The notes under the pieces are model-generated. The model did no database searches and had not been told where the DNA came from. It saw only the letters and a list, made by a program, of their open reading frames with translations. Of a stretch of DNA of 64,000 bases, positions 24,377 through 33,516 are shown piece after piece (the first letter of the stretch is position 1; each line of letters opens with the position of its first letter). The stretch covers positions 62,001-126,000 of the forward strand of contig JAJYZB010000005.1 in the NCBI GenBank assembly GCA_021800275.1, in the 5' to 3' direction. The stretch is from a bacterium. GTDB lineage: Bacteria > Vulcanimicrobiota > JABDET01. Made by a program: the position numbers and the translations under genes.

Positions 24377-25693
24377 CTATACTCCTGGAATAGAGGTTAT
24401 CAGAAGCGCTAAAGTTAATCCAATCATGATAATGGTGCTAATCCAGGCAATCCAGTTGAATAATTGAGAATTGATATATTTCCCCATCAATTTTTTGTTG
24501 TTAATTAAAAGCAGCATATAGATTAAAATGAAAGGGAGGAGAATTCCATTTGTAACCTGAGATAAAAGCAGAATCGCTTCTAGATTAATATGTGGAATGA
24601 GAACAACTCCTGCTCCAATGCAGATCATGAGTGTGTAAAGAGTATAAAAAACAGGGGCTTGTTTAAATTTCTTGTCAATCCCTGATTCGAACCCAAACGC
24701 CTCACAGACATAGTAAGAGGTAGCTAAGGGCAGGATGGAAGCAGAAAAAACACTGGCATTTAAGAGACCAATTCCAAAAAGAATGGTGCAGTATTTTCCC
24801 GCCAGAGGTTTAAGAGCAAGAGCTGCATCAGCTCCAGTGGTAATCGTAATATGATGAATATATAAAGTTGCACCGCAGGCGACAATAATGAACCAGGCAA
24901 CCACATCTGTCATGATGCATCCAACAATCACATCTAATCTGCTGTAAGCATATTCTTCTGCACCAATCCCTTTTTCAACAACAGCAGATTGAATGTAAAA
25001 CTGCATCCATGGGGCTATTGTGGTTCCAATGACTCCAATAAACATCAAGAGATAAGTTTTATTAAGAGAAAAAGTGGGGATAAAAGTATAGTGCCATACT
25101 TTGTGCCAGTCTGGGTGTGCTAGAAAGACAGAAGGAAGATAGACTAGATAAATGGAACAGGCAATTAAAAAAATTCGTTCCACTGATTTATAATTCCAGT
25201 GCAGCACCAGAACCCAGACAAAAACAGCCACAATGGGTACAATGATGTACTTGCTGATTCCGAACACCTGACCAGACCATGCCACTCCCGAAAATTCTGC
25301 CATCGTGTTTCCAATATCTGCTATAATGAGACAGAAAAGGACAAAAAAGGTTGTTTTAATGCCGAATTCTTCACGGATGAGATCGGCTAGACCTTTTTGG
25401 GTCACAGCTCCCATTCTAGCGCACATTTCCTGCACTACCACTAGGCTAATGGTTACCACTAATATCCAGAAGAGAAAATGATACCCGAATTGGGCTCCAG
25501 CGACAGAGTATGTAGTGATTCCACCAGCGTCATTATCCACATTAGCGGTAATGATGCCAGGACCTAAAACAGCCAGGAATAAAGCTGCTGTTCTCCAGGG
25601 GATTTTAGGAAAGATCCACTCTTTAATTTTGAATTTTTTCTCTCCGTTATTTAATTTTTTATTTTTATTCATCATGTCTTTATTCTGCTGCAT
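24377..25693 (-). CDS. NRAMP-family divalent metal transporter, non-canonical subgroup
   Basis: 438 residues with about eleven transmembrane helices. It starts TM1 with LGPGIITANVDNDAGGITTY and TM6 carries GTTIAPWMQFYIQSAVV. In canonical MntH/NRAMP proteins TM1 reads DPGN and TM6 MPHN. Here TM1 is DNDAGG and TM6 is TIAPWM, so the metal site differs. It is the third gene of cmk-plsC-nramp (22-base gap). Proton-coupled uptake of Mn, Fe or another divalent ion is the family role; the ion here is uncertain. Confidence 0.85.
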   Translation of the reverse strand: MQQNKDMMNKNKKLNNGEKKFKIKEWIFPKIPWRTAALFLAVLGPGIITANVDNDAGGITTYSVAGAQFGYHFLFWILVVTISLVVVQEMCARMGAVTQKGLADLIREEFGIKTTFFVLFCLIIADIGNTMAEFSGVAWSGQVFGISKYIIVPIVAVFVWVLVLHWNYKSVERIFLIACSIYLVYLPSVFLAHPDWHKVWHYTFIPTFSLNKTYLLMFIGVIGTTIAPWMQFYIQSAVVEKGIGAEEYAYSRLDVIVGCIMTDVVAWFIIVACGATLYIHHITITTGADAALALKPLAGKYCTILFGIGLLNASVFSASILPLATSYYVCEAFGFESGIDKKFKQAPVFYTLYTLMICIGAGVVLIPHINLEAILLLSQVTNGILLPFILIYMLLLINNKKLMGKYINSQLFNWIAWISTIIMIGLTLALLITSIPGV

Positions 25694-25715
25694 TAATAAA
25701 TTTTCCGTTTCATTT

Positions 25716-26351
25716 TTAATTTTGACGCAGTTTGTCAGATTTTAGTTCATTGATTTTTTTTAGAATAAAATCCGCGTTTTTTTGGAAAGATTCTCTTTCT
25801 TTGTGATTTGTTTCTTTTGAGAAGTCCATTGCAATGGGCGGCCCAAAACGAACTTTTAAACGAGAGAACCAGGGAATAAATCCTAAAATCTTTCGATTCC
25901 ACGGCTGTGTTCCTAAAATAGCGGCAGGCACTACTGGCACATTGGCTAATTTTGCGATAAAAGAGATTCCTGGTTCTGCCGGCTTGGTTATACCGGGTGG
26001 GACTCTTCCTCCTTCAGGGAAGATGCAAACACATTCACCACTTTTTAGAAGTTCCACGGCTTTTTTAAGAGATGATTTATCATGAGCTGAGTGGTACAGC
26101 GGCATCACGCCGACTTCTTTCATCCAGAAAGATAAAAGAGGGACTGAAAAAAGTTCTATTTTCGCAAGAAAATAAACTTTGCGCGGGCAGGCTGAGCCAA
26201 CTACAGGTGGATCCAGAAAGCTAACGTGATTAGGAGCAAGAATAAATCCGCCGGTGCTTGGGACGTTTTTTTTGCCTTCAACAGTGAACCCCCAGAAGAT
26301 CAAAAAAAACCTTTTGATTAAGAATTTTGAAAAATAATAAAACCAGCTCAT
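25716..26351 (-). CDS. plsC: 1-acyl-sn-glycerol-3-phosphate acyltransferase (PlsC)
   Basis: 211-residue membrane-associated acyltransferase that makes phosphatidic acid. It contains the catalytic HxxxxD block (NHVSFLDPP), the acceptor-binding motif FPEGGRVPPGI and VPVVPAAILGTQPW. An N-terminal hydrophobic segment anchors it. It follows cmk by four bases; cmk-plsC pairing is common in bacteria. Confidence 0.9.
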   Translation of the reverse strand: MSWFYYFSKFLIKRFFLIFWGFTVEGKKNVPSTGGFILAPNHVSFLDPPVVGSACPRKVYFLAKIELFSVPLLSFWMKEVGVMPLYHSAHDKSSLKKAVELLKSGECVCIFPEGGRVPPGITKPAEPGISFIAKLANVPVVPAAILGTQPWNRKILGFIPWFSRLKVRFGPPIAMDFSKETNHKERESFQKNADFILKKINELKSDKLRQN

Positions 26352-26355
26352 TTTT

Positions 26356-27039
26356 TTAGTCTCTTGACTCTTTATCTTTTGCCAGTTTTACGATCATTTC
26401 AACCACCTCATCAAGGGTTAAATGGGTTGAATCTATTTCTATTCCATTTTCTGCTATTTGAAGAGGGGAGTCACTGCGCGTTGTATCTCTTTTATCTCTT
26501 TCCAAAATTTCAATCTTCAATTTTTCGATTGGGATTGGGGTTTTACTTTGGTTTAATTCTTCATATCGTCGTTTGATACGGGCATCTAGAGAGGCAGTTA
26601 AAAAGATTTTCAATTCGGCATCTGGCAGAACCACAGTTCCAATATCTCGTCCCACCATCACAATTCCGCCATCTTCAGCCATTTTTCTCTGAATAGAAAC
26701 TAAAATTTTTCTAATTTCAGGCACAGATGCCACTTTTGATGTAAAAGAGGAGATTTCGGGAGAAAAAAGATTTCTGCTGACGTTAGTTCCATCCAAAATC
26801 AGAGATGGTTTTGAAAGATCTCCAACCCATTTGAATGAGGCTGCTTCTGCCGTTTGTTTCCATTTTGTGGAAGGAATATTTTGGATTTTAATTTTATATG
26901 CCAGAGCTCTATACATTATTCCTGTATCAATGAATTGGTAGTTTAATGCAGCTGCAGTTTTGCTGCCTGCAGAAGACTTGCCAGATGAGACTGGACCATC
27001 AATTGCCACTTTGATTTTTGACACTTTTTTGACACCCAT
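26356..27039 (-). CDS. cmk: Cytidylate kinase
   Basis: 227 residues. The P-loop is DGPVSSGKSS near the N-terminus, followed by FIDTGIMYRALAYK, the CMP-binding GRDIGTVVLPDAELKIFL and the lid RDKRDTTRSDSPL. It phosphorylates CMP/dCMP. Its ATG (27039) lies 16 bases from the divergent SLBB gene ATG (27056), leaving no room for a ribosome site; a TATAAA-like box abuts it, so a leaderless message is possible, or the true start is a few codons later. Confidence 0.92.
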   Translation of the reverse strand: MGVKKVSKIKVAIDGPVSSGKSSAGSKTAAALNYQFIDTGIMYRALAYKIKIQNIPSTKWKQTAEAASFKWVGDLSKPSLILDGTNVSRNLFSPEISSFTSKVASVPEIRKILVSIQRKMAEDGGIVMVGRDIGTVVLPDAELKIFLTASLDARIKRRYEELNQSKTPIPIEKLKIEILERDKRDTTRSDSPLQIAENGIEIDSTHLTLDEVVEMIVKLAKDKESRD

Positions 27040-27055
27040 GGTTTATAATTGCAGT

Positions 27056-27583
27056 ATGGAACTTTGGGACCACCTGCCCGCTAAATTTAGAGTAATCTTC
27101 TTGATTCTTTTATTTTTCCTTTTTTTAATCTCGGGACTGCTGCTGTATCCCAAAATGCGTAAGGTCAAAGAACCAGTTGAGGTAGTGATTTCGCCCAAAA
27201 TAAAACAAGTTACTATTTACATTACTGGTATGGTCAGAAATCCTGGAGTTTATACTCTGAATAAAGGAAAAAGAGTGATTGATGCTATTAAAAAAGCGGG
27301 TGGACCTTTAAAAGGATGGGATCCTCAGAAGATCAACCTGGCTCGAAAATTAAGGGATCAGGAAATGATTGTTGTTCCACATGTACTTCCTGGGATTCGC
27401 AATCTAAAAAATTTGCTGTGCATCATCAGAGAAGCAGCGAGTAAAAGTAAAATAGTAAAGCGAAGAAATGGTGAAGATAGTTGGCATCATTCCTGGCACG
27501 AATATCGCAAAAGATATTGGTATCATAGGAGATATAGATATCATAAGAGTCACAGGGATCATTCTCCCTATCTTAGAAATTGA
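27056..27583 (+). CDS. SLBB-domain (ComEA N-terminal-like) membrane protein
   Basis: About 175 residues. One N-terminal transmembrane helix ([19 protein letters not shown]), then a beta-grasp SLBB domain ([48 protein letters not shown]) like the ligand-binding half of ComEA. The C-terminus is a His/Tyr/Arg-rich tail instead of a helix-hairpin-helix DNA-binding domain. The ATG at 27056 is used because a TATAAT box ends six bases before it. It is divergent from cmk. A DNA-uptake role is possible but not shown. Confidence 0.72.
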   Translation: MELWDHLPAKFRVIFLILLFFLFLISGLLLYPKMRKVKEPVEVVISPKIKQVTIYITGMVRNPGVYTLNKGKRVIDAIKKAGGPLKGWDPQKINLARKLRDQEMIVVPHVLPGIRNLKNLLCIIREAASKSKIVKRRNGEDSWHHSWHEYRKRYWYHRRYRYHKSHRDHSPYLRN

Positions 27584-27584
27584 A

Positions 27585-27842
27585 ATGGAAAGGCTGTTTA
27601 AAAATTATAATCCAATATTTGAAAATGCCCTGCTGATGGAGTTGCCAGCTGGGGAAACTGCATGGCTGATGTCACTGCCAGCCGTTTGGAGAAGCGGAAA
27701 TATTGTGGAACAAGAGACAGAAGCGATTGTGAATGCAGCTAATACTACCCTGCTAGGGGGCGGGGGAGTGGATGGGGCGATTCATCGGGCAGCAGGTCCC
27801 AGACTTTTAGAGTTCTGCAGCTCTCAGAAATTTTCACCCTGA
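27585..27842 (+). pseudogene. Truncated macro-domain (ADP-ribose-binding) gene remnant
   Basis: The frame ends with [20 protein letters not shown] and [15 protein letters not shown], the unmistakable N-terminal quarter of a macro domain that hydrolyses or binds ADP-ribose derivatives. About 40 of the usual 150-170 residues are left; it stops soon after GPRLLEFC inside the 3' end of the convergent ychF gene. The preceding 30 residues ([12 protein letters not shown]...) are not recognisable. It starts directly after the SLBB stop. Loss of the rest suggests a deletion joining it to ychF. Confidence 0.72.
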
Positions 27843-28880
27843 ATGGCGGATATGAAGGACATCTCCATCTTGAACAATATAGTCTTTTCCTTCGAGTCTT
27901 AAGATTCCCTTAGTTTTTGCCGCTGATTCAGATCCCGCTTCTAGAAGTTCGTTCCATCGAATGGTTTCTGCTCTGATGAAGTGATCTGCCAAATCAGAGT
28001 GGATGGCACGAGCTGCATCCACTGCTTTTGATCCTTGTGATATGGTCCAGGCTTTACATTCATCTTCACCTGCAGTAAAAAATGAAATTAATCCCAGCAG
28101 TTCATAAGTTTTTCGAATTAAACGATTTAATCCCGATTCTTTTAATCCAAAACCGGTTAAAAATTCTGAGGCTTCCTGCTCTGTCATTTCAGCCAGTTCT
28201 GCTTCAATTTTCCCACAGACAGCAGTTATCCCTTGATTGAGCAGCCCTTCCAGTTTTTCTAAATGATAATATTGAACTGCATGTTCTAGTTGAGAAAGAT
28301 CATTTTCGGCAATGTTTAAGACGATCAGTACTGGTTTTTCACTTAAAAAAGTGAATCCTCTCAGAGTTTTTTTCTCTTCAGGGTTCAACTCCATGCTTCT
28401 CAGTGGTTTTTCCTGTTCGAGATGAATTTTTGATTTTTTTAAAAGTTCAAATTCTTTTTCAAGTCCTTTCATTTTTTTTGCGTCTTTTTCAAGTTTTCCG
28501 ACTCTTTTTTCGATCTGGCCGAGATCTGAGAAGATGAGTTCAAATTCCAGATGTTTAATTTGTTCCAGGGGCTGCACAGTTTCATCAAAAACCTTAACCA
28601 CATGAATTAAACAGTCCACATTACGCAGAGCTGCAATAAAAGTAGGATCTTTCAGGGAGTCAGGGGTAATAGGTCCTGAATCCACATATTCAATAACTGC
28701 ATGAGTCAGTTTTTTGGGGTTGTAAAGGGCTGCCAGTTTGTCCAGTCTTTCATCCGGGACTGCTGCAGTCCCAATTCCTGCTTCTCGTGGACTTTTTCCA
28801 ACAGTTCCATGCCCTCGGGTTAAAATTTTAAACAGGGAGCTTTTCCCTGACTGGGGAAGTCCGATGATGCCTGATTTCAC
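27834..28880 (-). CDS. ychF: YchF-family ribosome-associated ATPase (OBG-like)
   Basis: 348 residues. The P-loop is [14 protein letters not shown] instead of the usual NVGKST form. The nucleotide-specificity motif is VLNIAEND, i.e. NxxE, which in YchF/OLA1 favours ATP over GTP. A coiled-coil insertion lies around residues 120-160 and the C-terminal TGS domain ends [20 protein letters not shown]. It overlaps the UPF0158 gene by 4 bases and the macro remnant at its 3' end. The unusual P-loop is worth noting; otherwise a standard YchF. Confidence 0.88.
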   Translation of the reverse strand: MKSGIIGLPQSGKSSLFKILTRGHGTVGKSPREAGIGTAAVPDERLDKLAALYNPKKLTHAVIEYVDSGPITPDSLKDPTFIAALRNVDCLIHVVKVFDETVQPLEQIKHLEFELIFSDLGQIEKRVGKLEKDAKKMKGLEKEFELLKKSKIHLEQEKPLRSMELNPEEKKTLRGFTFLSEKPVLIVLNIAENDLSQLEHAVQYYHLEKLEGLLNQGITAVCGKIEAELAEMTEQEASEFLTGFGLKESGLNRLIRKTYELLGLISFFTAGEDECKAWTISQGSKAVDAARAIHSDLADHFIRAETIRWNELLEAGSESAAKTKGILRLEGKDYIVQDGDVLHIRHSG

Positions 28881-29305
28881 AAGAGACCGTTTTCTTTTAG
28901 GAAGATTTCAAGTCTTCGAGAGACCCGCGTTAATTTGAATTTTTTCCAGTTTTCTTTTTCTTGAGGATTGGCATCAATGGCATCCATAAAGGGGCGGAAC
29001 GCATTTCCTCCTCTTAAAGCTAGAACCAGTTTTTCCTGCAGTTTTTTATCTTTGACGACCTGCTGGGCAAAAAGCTCCATGTCTCTCAGTTTTTCTTCAG
29101 AAGGGGTGCGGGGAATAGGAATATATCGATCGGGTTCTTTTTTCACTTTCTCCTGGAAACTCATGAGCTCTGAGGCGCTCATTGTTTTAGAGGAAAGATG
29201 GAGGATCTCTCCCGTGTTCTGGTCAAGAAGATAACGGCTGTCAGGAGAGCCGTCTTCCATGCTTCTCACAATAGCCATTTTATCTAATTTTGATGAAAGG
29301 CTCAT
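28877..29305 (-). CDS. UPF0158-family protein
   Basis: 142 residues, soluble. It matches the UPF0158 pattern: YLLDQNTGEILHL, then DRYIPIPRTPSEEKLRDMEL, and LVLALRGGNAFRPFMDAI followed by a Trp-rich segment. Function of the family is unknown. It overlaps ychF by 4 bases and is probably co-expressed with it. Confidence 0.75.
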   Translation of the reverse strand: MSLSSKLDKMAIVRSMEDGSPDSRYLLDQNTGEILHLSSKTMSASELMSFQEKVKKEPDRYIPIPRTPSEEKLRDMELFAQQVVKDKKLQEKLVLALRGGNAFRPFMDAIDANPQEKENWKKFKLTRVSRRLEIFLKENGLL

Positions 29306-29402
29306 TTGTTTTAAAAAGTAATTCTACAAAAGATGAAGAACCCTTTCAAAATATGGACTTTCAAAATAGAAATGAGAGACCTATCGGAATAAGAGAACTA
29401 AG

Positions 29403-30608
29403 ATGGGAATGAAAACAGATTTTCTCATTATAGGCGCAGGAATTATTGGATTGGCTGCAGCTCGTGAATTAAAGATCAGGCATCCTGACAGTAAAGTGGT
29501 TATTTTGGAAAAAGAAGACATGCCTGGCCGCCATGCCAGCGGCAGAAACAGTGGAGTACTCCATTCAGGAATTTTTTATGCGGAGGATTCAATCAAAGCG
29601 AAAGTTTGTTCTCAAGGAGGTAGAGCTCTTCAAGATTACTGTTTAACCCATCATCTTTCTATTCAAAAAGTTGGAAAAGTGATCCTTCCGATAGAAGAAA
29701 ATACAGATTCTATTCTCCGTAATCTTTATGAAAGAGGGAAGAAAAATGGAATTCCGGTAAACTTAATTGATGAGAAGGAATTAAAAAAAATCGAACCGGA
29801 AGCTTGTACCAGAACAGGGGAAGCCCTTCATCTTCCTGAGGTTTGCATTGTGGAAGGAGTAGAAGTGGTGAATCAGATTGCAGGAGAACTGATTCAAAAA
29901 GGGGTTGAAATTTACTATAATCAGCCTTTTGTTTCTGCGGATTTAAAGAAAAAACAGGTGAAGTCAAAAGGGGACCAGATCTCTTATGGTTATTTATTGA
30001 ATGCGGCTGGGGTTTATGCCGATAAAGTCGCTCATTCTTTTCGAGTAGGAAGATTTTATGCGATTTTACCGTTTAAAGGACTGTACTATTCAGTTTTACC
30101 TTCATCTGGGTTAAAAGTAAATGGATTGATTTATGCTCTCCCAAATTTAAAATTTCCCTTTTTAGGGATTCATTTTACAAAAAGATTGAATGGGGAGATT
30201 GCAGCTGGCCCTACTATAATTCCAGCTTTTGGGAGAGAGAGTTATGGTGGACTTCAGGGGATTAATCTTTTTGAAATTCCGTCTATTGCCCGCCACCTGC
30301 TCAGTCTTTATGCAGCAGACCATCAGAATTTCAGGGCTTTTGTTTGGAAAGAAGGGTTGAGATTTATAAAAACGAGGTTTTACGAAAGCGCTTCTGTTCT
30401 TGTTCCAGCTTTGAAAATCGAGCATCTCGCGAAAAGCAGTAAAGTGGGAATTCGAGCTCAGCTCGTCAATTTACAAACCCTGCAGCTTGTTACTGATTTT
30501 TTGATTGAAAAAGGAGAAAATTCAACCCATATTTTAAATGCAGTTTCACCCGCTTTTACCAGCGCATTTGCGTTTTCAAAGCTGGTTCTGGATCAGGCTG
30601 GAATTTAG
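29403..30608 (+). CDS. lhgO: L-2-hydroxyglutarate oxidase/dehydrogenase LhgO-like
   Basis: 401-residue FAD-dependent oxidoreductase of the DAO family. FAD-binding GAGIIGLAAARELK is at the N-terminus, then HASGRNSGVLHSGIFYAEDS, characteristic of L-2-hydroxyglutarate oxidases, and a C-terminal KVGIRAQLVN. It converts L-2-hydroxyglutarate to 2-oxoglutarate with quinone as likely acceptor. It is a single plus-strand gene, divergent from the UPF0158 gene. A second ATG six bases downstream is an alternative start. Confidence 0.88.
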   Translation: MGMKTDFLIIGAGIIGLAAARELKIRHPDSKVVILEKEDMPGRHASGRNSGVLHSGIFYAEDSIKAKVCSQGGRALQDYCLTHHLSIQKVGKVILPIEENTDSILRNLYERGKKNGIPVNLIDEKELKKIEPEACTRTGEALHLPEVCIVEGVEVVNQIAGELIQKGVEIYYNQPFVSADLKKKQVKSKGDQISYGYLLNAAGVYADKVAHSFRVGRFYAILPFKGLYYSVLPSSGLKVNGLIYALPNLKFPFLGIHFTKRLNGEIAAGPTIIPAFGRESYGGLQGINLFEIPSIARHLLSLYAADHQNFRAFVWKEGLRFIKTRFYESASVLVPALKIEHLAKSSKVGIRAQLVNLQTLQLVTDFLIEKGENSTHILNAVSPAFTSAFAFSKLVLDQAGI

Positions 30609-30624
30609 AAGGCTCTGAACGTTT

Positions 30625-31704
30625 TTACTGCTTTTTGAAATTCATGAATAAATTTAAATAGTTTTCGATGCAGAAATTAAACCTGAATTTGTCGAGGGAA
30701 TTTTTTTGAAGCATTTTTTTTCGCAAAATTTCCGCTTTATTTGTCAATGCTTCTTTCATTATTTCAGACATTTTATCAGGGCTGGAGGGGTCAAAATAAA
30801 AAGCCCCTTCACCTCCAACTTCTGGCAAACTTGCTTCCTGGCTTAAAGCCGTAGAAATACCGCAGGAGTATGCTTCCAGCACAGGGAATCCAAATCCCTC
30901 ATATAAAGATGGAAAAACGAAAAGAGAGGCATTTCCGTACCATTCCCACAAAACTTTTTTGGGGACATATCCCTTAAGGAAGACTTCGCTGCCTAGATTT
31001 AGCCGCTGAACTAATTTTAGTATTGGATTTTTTTCTTCAATGACAACAGGTCCTATTTTTTTCTTCCATGGTGGAAGATCGCCTATGATGACCAGTTTGT
31101 GCGCAAAACCTTGTTCTTTAAGTTTTTTAAAAGCGTGAATCAAGGTTTGGAAATTTTTTCTGTATTCCGCTGAACCAACAGTTAAAATATAGGGGGAGGA
31201 GAATTTAAGCGAGTTCAACGAATTTTCTTTTCTTTCAGGGTTGAATCCGGGATAAATGACCGAGATTTTGGATTCTTGGAGGTTTAAGAATTTTTTGATC
31301 TCTGAAAGAGTAAATTGAGAGTCTGCCGCAATTGCTTTAGAATGTTCTGCTCCTATTTTGATTTTTTCCTGAAGTTTTTTTTCTCCCTCTGGGAAGGCGA
31401 ATGCAGCCAGATCGTGAATCGTTGTCACATAATTTCCAGAAAAAGGAAAGGTTGGATGGTTAAAAGGAAACCAGACCAGAAAAGAGGGATCCAGTTCATT
31501 CCATTTTTTTATTTCAAAGCCGAAATTTTCGGCGGTCTCACTCGTTGGAGTTGTCAGGTAAAATTTAAAGGATTTTTGAGGATAGCTTGAAAGATGAAAA
31601 AGAAATTCTCTGAGAAAAAAACCCATACCTCTATGATCTTTTTCAAGCCCAGAAGCGTCAATAGCAACTTTCAACAGATTTTCCACTTTATTTTCAGGAT
31701 TCAT
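30625..31704 (-). CDS. Glycosyltransferase, GT4/GT1 family
   Basis: About 359 residues, two Rossmann-like halves (GT-B). N-terminal KVAIDASGLEKDHRGMGFF, mid TIHDLAAFAFPEG and AADSQFTLSEIKKFL, then the donor-binding ILTVGSAEYRKNFQTLIHAF and the C-terminal SLYEGFGFPVLEAYSCGI with the E-x7-E signature. It transfers a sugar from a nucleotide donor; the acceptor is unknown. The ATG at 31704 is used; a GTG 15 bases upstream is in frame. No ribosome site is obvious for either. Confidence 0.85.
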   Translation of the reverse strand: MNPENKVENLLKVAIDASGLEKDHRGMGFFLREFLFHLSSYPQKSFKFYLTTPTSETAENFGFEIKKWNELDPSFLVWFPFNHPTFPFSGNYVTTIHDLAAFAFPEGEKKLQEKIKIGAEHSKAIAADSQFTLSEIKKFLNLQESKISVIYPGFNPERKENSLNSLKFSSPYILTVGSAEYRKNFQTLIHAFKKLKEQGFAHKLVIIGDLPPWKKKIGPVVIEEKNPILKLVQRLNLGSEVFLKGYVPKKVLWEWYGNASLFVFPSLYEGFGFPVLEAYSCGISTALSQEASLPEVGGEGAFYFDPSSPDKMSEIMKEALTNKAEILRKKMLQKNSLDKFRFNFCIENYLNLFMNFKKQ

Positions 31705-31717
31705 GCACTTGTTATTC

Positions 31718-31814
31718 ACAAGGATCGGTTTTTAAGGAGAGGAAAAAAGAGAAATCCTTGTTGTGTATTCCTCCTTATTTGGGATGGCGCGATTGCGAAA
31801 TCGCGTTTTTTTTT
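31718..31814 (+). ncRNA. Structured intergenic region with possible pseudoknot and terminator
   Basis: On the plus strand ACAAGGAT (31718-31725) can pair with ATCCTTGT (31754-31761), and TAAGGAG (31733-31739), inside that loop, with CTCCTTA (31771-31777), an H-type pseudoknot arrangement. A terminator hairpin follows. No plus-strand gene ends just upstream, so a small RNA or leader is possible. The rest of the 312-base gap to 32032 holds nothing else I could identify beyond the start region of the phosphohexomutase. Confidence 0.35.
31788..31814 (+). terminator. Rho-independent terminator
   Basis: CGCGATT, loop GCGA, AATCGCG, then nine T (31806-31814). The U-run follows on the plus strand only, so it stops plus-strand transcription before the phosphohexomutase gene. 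Confidence 0.75.
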
Positions 31815-32031
31815 GTGGCCGATTTTTTCATTAAAAGTTTTTGCAGCTCTCATGCCAGTTTTTTTCTCAGTTTTGCGTGTTTTACCTTTCTGTGTTGATG
31901 TTCTAAACACAACCCTTGCGTGTGGGCATATTCATCCAATTGAAACATTTTTTTGTCAATTTTATATTTTAGAGCCTCAAGTTTGCTGACACAGGAGGTT
32001 TTTTCTTTCATAATTTGAATATAAAAAAATC

Positions 32032-33516
32032 ATGGAAATTCATTTTGGAACAGATGGGTGGAGAGCCCTGATTGCAGATACTTATACTTTTGACAATGTA
32101 AAAAAGGTGGCTCAGGCAGCTGCCCATTTTTGGAAATCTGAAAAAAGGCGAAAACTCTCCTGCTATTCCTGGAAACCTGGCACCTATGCCTGCACTTATA
32201 GACCCCCTGAAAAAGGCATTGTGATCGGATATGATGCCAGATTCCTATCGGATCAGTTCGCCCGAACTGCAGCAGAAGTTTTTGCTTCAAACGAGATTCC
32301 TGTTTTTCTCTCAAAATGCATTGCCCCGACTCCGACAGTTTCTTTTGCTATTGCTGATCAAAAACTTTCAGGAGGGATTATGATTACAGCAAGTCATAAT
32401 CCATACAATTGGAATGGATTTAAAATTAAAATGGAATTTGCGGGATCTGCTCTGCCTGAGATTACCCAGGGGGTTGAACAAGAGATAAAAAAGGTATCTA
32501 GAGAAAAATCTGCCGCGGCTGTAGAAAAATCAGATGCGATGATTGAAATGATAGATGTTATAGGACCGTATTTTAACGCGATTAAACAAAAAGTGGATCT
32601 AGCCTTGATTGAAAAAAATAATTTTGAGATTTTAGTGGATCCTCTTTACGGCACCAATGTTGGATTGATGAAAAAGCTCCTCCCGAAAGCACGCATAGAG
32701 GAGATTCATTCAGAAAAGAACCCTCTTTTTGGCGGATTGAATCCCGAGCCAATTGACGTTAATTTACGGGAGCTGATGCACGATGTCCCATTTAAAAAAG
32801 CTTCTGTTGGACTGGCTTTTGATGGAGATGGGGATCGAATTGGGGCAGTGGATGAAAATGGTCGCTTTTTAAGCTCTCATGAAATTTTCTGTTTGCTTTT
32901 GTGGCACCTAGCTAAAAATCGCCAGTGGAAAGGAGCTGTCGCTAAAACTTTCTCTACAACCAATCGTTTAAAACTGCTGAGCGATCATTTTTGTTTGCCA
33001 TTTTATGAAACCCCTGTTGGATTTAAGCATATTTGCAAGTTATTTTTGACCCAGGATGTTTTAATTGGAGGGGAAGAGTCCGGGGGAATTGGGATGAAAA
33101 ATCATATCCCTGAAAGAGACAGTATGTTAAATGCGTTGATGCTGTTAGAGTTGATGAGCACTGAAGGGAAAAAGTTAGGAGAAATTTTAAATGATATTCA
33201 TCAAACAATAGGTTTTTTTCACACTGATAGAATAGATTTACATCTTGCCATTGAAAGCAAGGAAGCGGTTTTAAGTTCTTTAACTCAGAATGTGCCTGAT
33301 AAGATTAATGGTTTCAAACTGGAAGGAGTTTCCAATCTAGATGGAGTGAAGTATTTACTGGAAAAGAACGCCTGGATTTTGTTTCGCGCATCTGGGACAG
33401 AACCTTTGATTCGAATCTATGCTGAAGCAGAAGGAAAAGAAAAGGTTACAGGGCTTCTGGAAAAGGCAAAAGAATTGGTAGAACATGGACAACCTGTTAG
33501 TCAGGCAAAAAATTAG
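32032..33516 (+). CDS. Phosphohexomutase (phosphoglucomutase/phosphomannomutase family)
   Basis: 494 residues, alpha-D-phosphohexomutase. Catalytic Ser loop is [13 protein letters not shown], metal-binding loop [13 protein letters not shown], sugar-recognition loop GGEESGGIG and the phosphate-binding [17 protein letters not shown]. It interconverts hexose 1- and 6-phosphates for glycan synthesis. A Cys/Tyr-rich insertion ([17 protein letters not shown]) near residue 45 is not usual. No ribosome site is obvious upstream of the ATG. It overlaps hutU by 32 bases. Glucose- versus mannose-specific cannot be decided. Confidence 0.87.
   Translation: MEIHFGTDGWRALIADTYTFDNVKKVAQAAAHFWKSEKRRKLSCYSWKPGTYACTYRPPEKGIVIGYDARFLSDQFARTAAEVFASNEIPVFLSKCIAPTPTVSFAIADQKLSGGIMITASHNPYNWNGFKIKMEFAGSALPEITQGVEQEIKKVSREKSAAAVEKSDAMIEMIDVIGPYFNAIKQKVDLALIEKNNFEILVDPLYGTNVGLMKKLLPKARIEEIHSEKNPLFGGLNPEPIDVNLRELMHDVPFKKASVGLAFDGDGDRIGAVDENGRFLSSHEIFCLLLWHLAKNRQWKGAVAKTFSTTNRLKLLSDHFCLPFYETPVGFKHICKLFLTQDVLIGGEESGGIGMKNHIPERDSMLNALMLLELMSTEGKKLGEILNDIHQTIGFFHTDRIDLHLAIESKEAVLSSLTQNVPDKINGFKLEGVSNLDGVKYLLEKNAWILFRASGTEPLIRIYAEAEGKEKVTGLLEKAKELVEHGQPVSQAKN

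Noticed and set aside
31716-31910. Minus-strand 64-residue basic frame
   Set aside because: It runs through the terminator hairpin, has no ribosome site and no recognisable motif.
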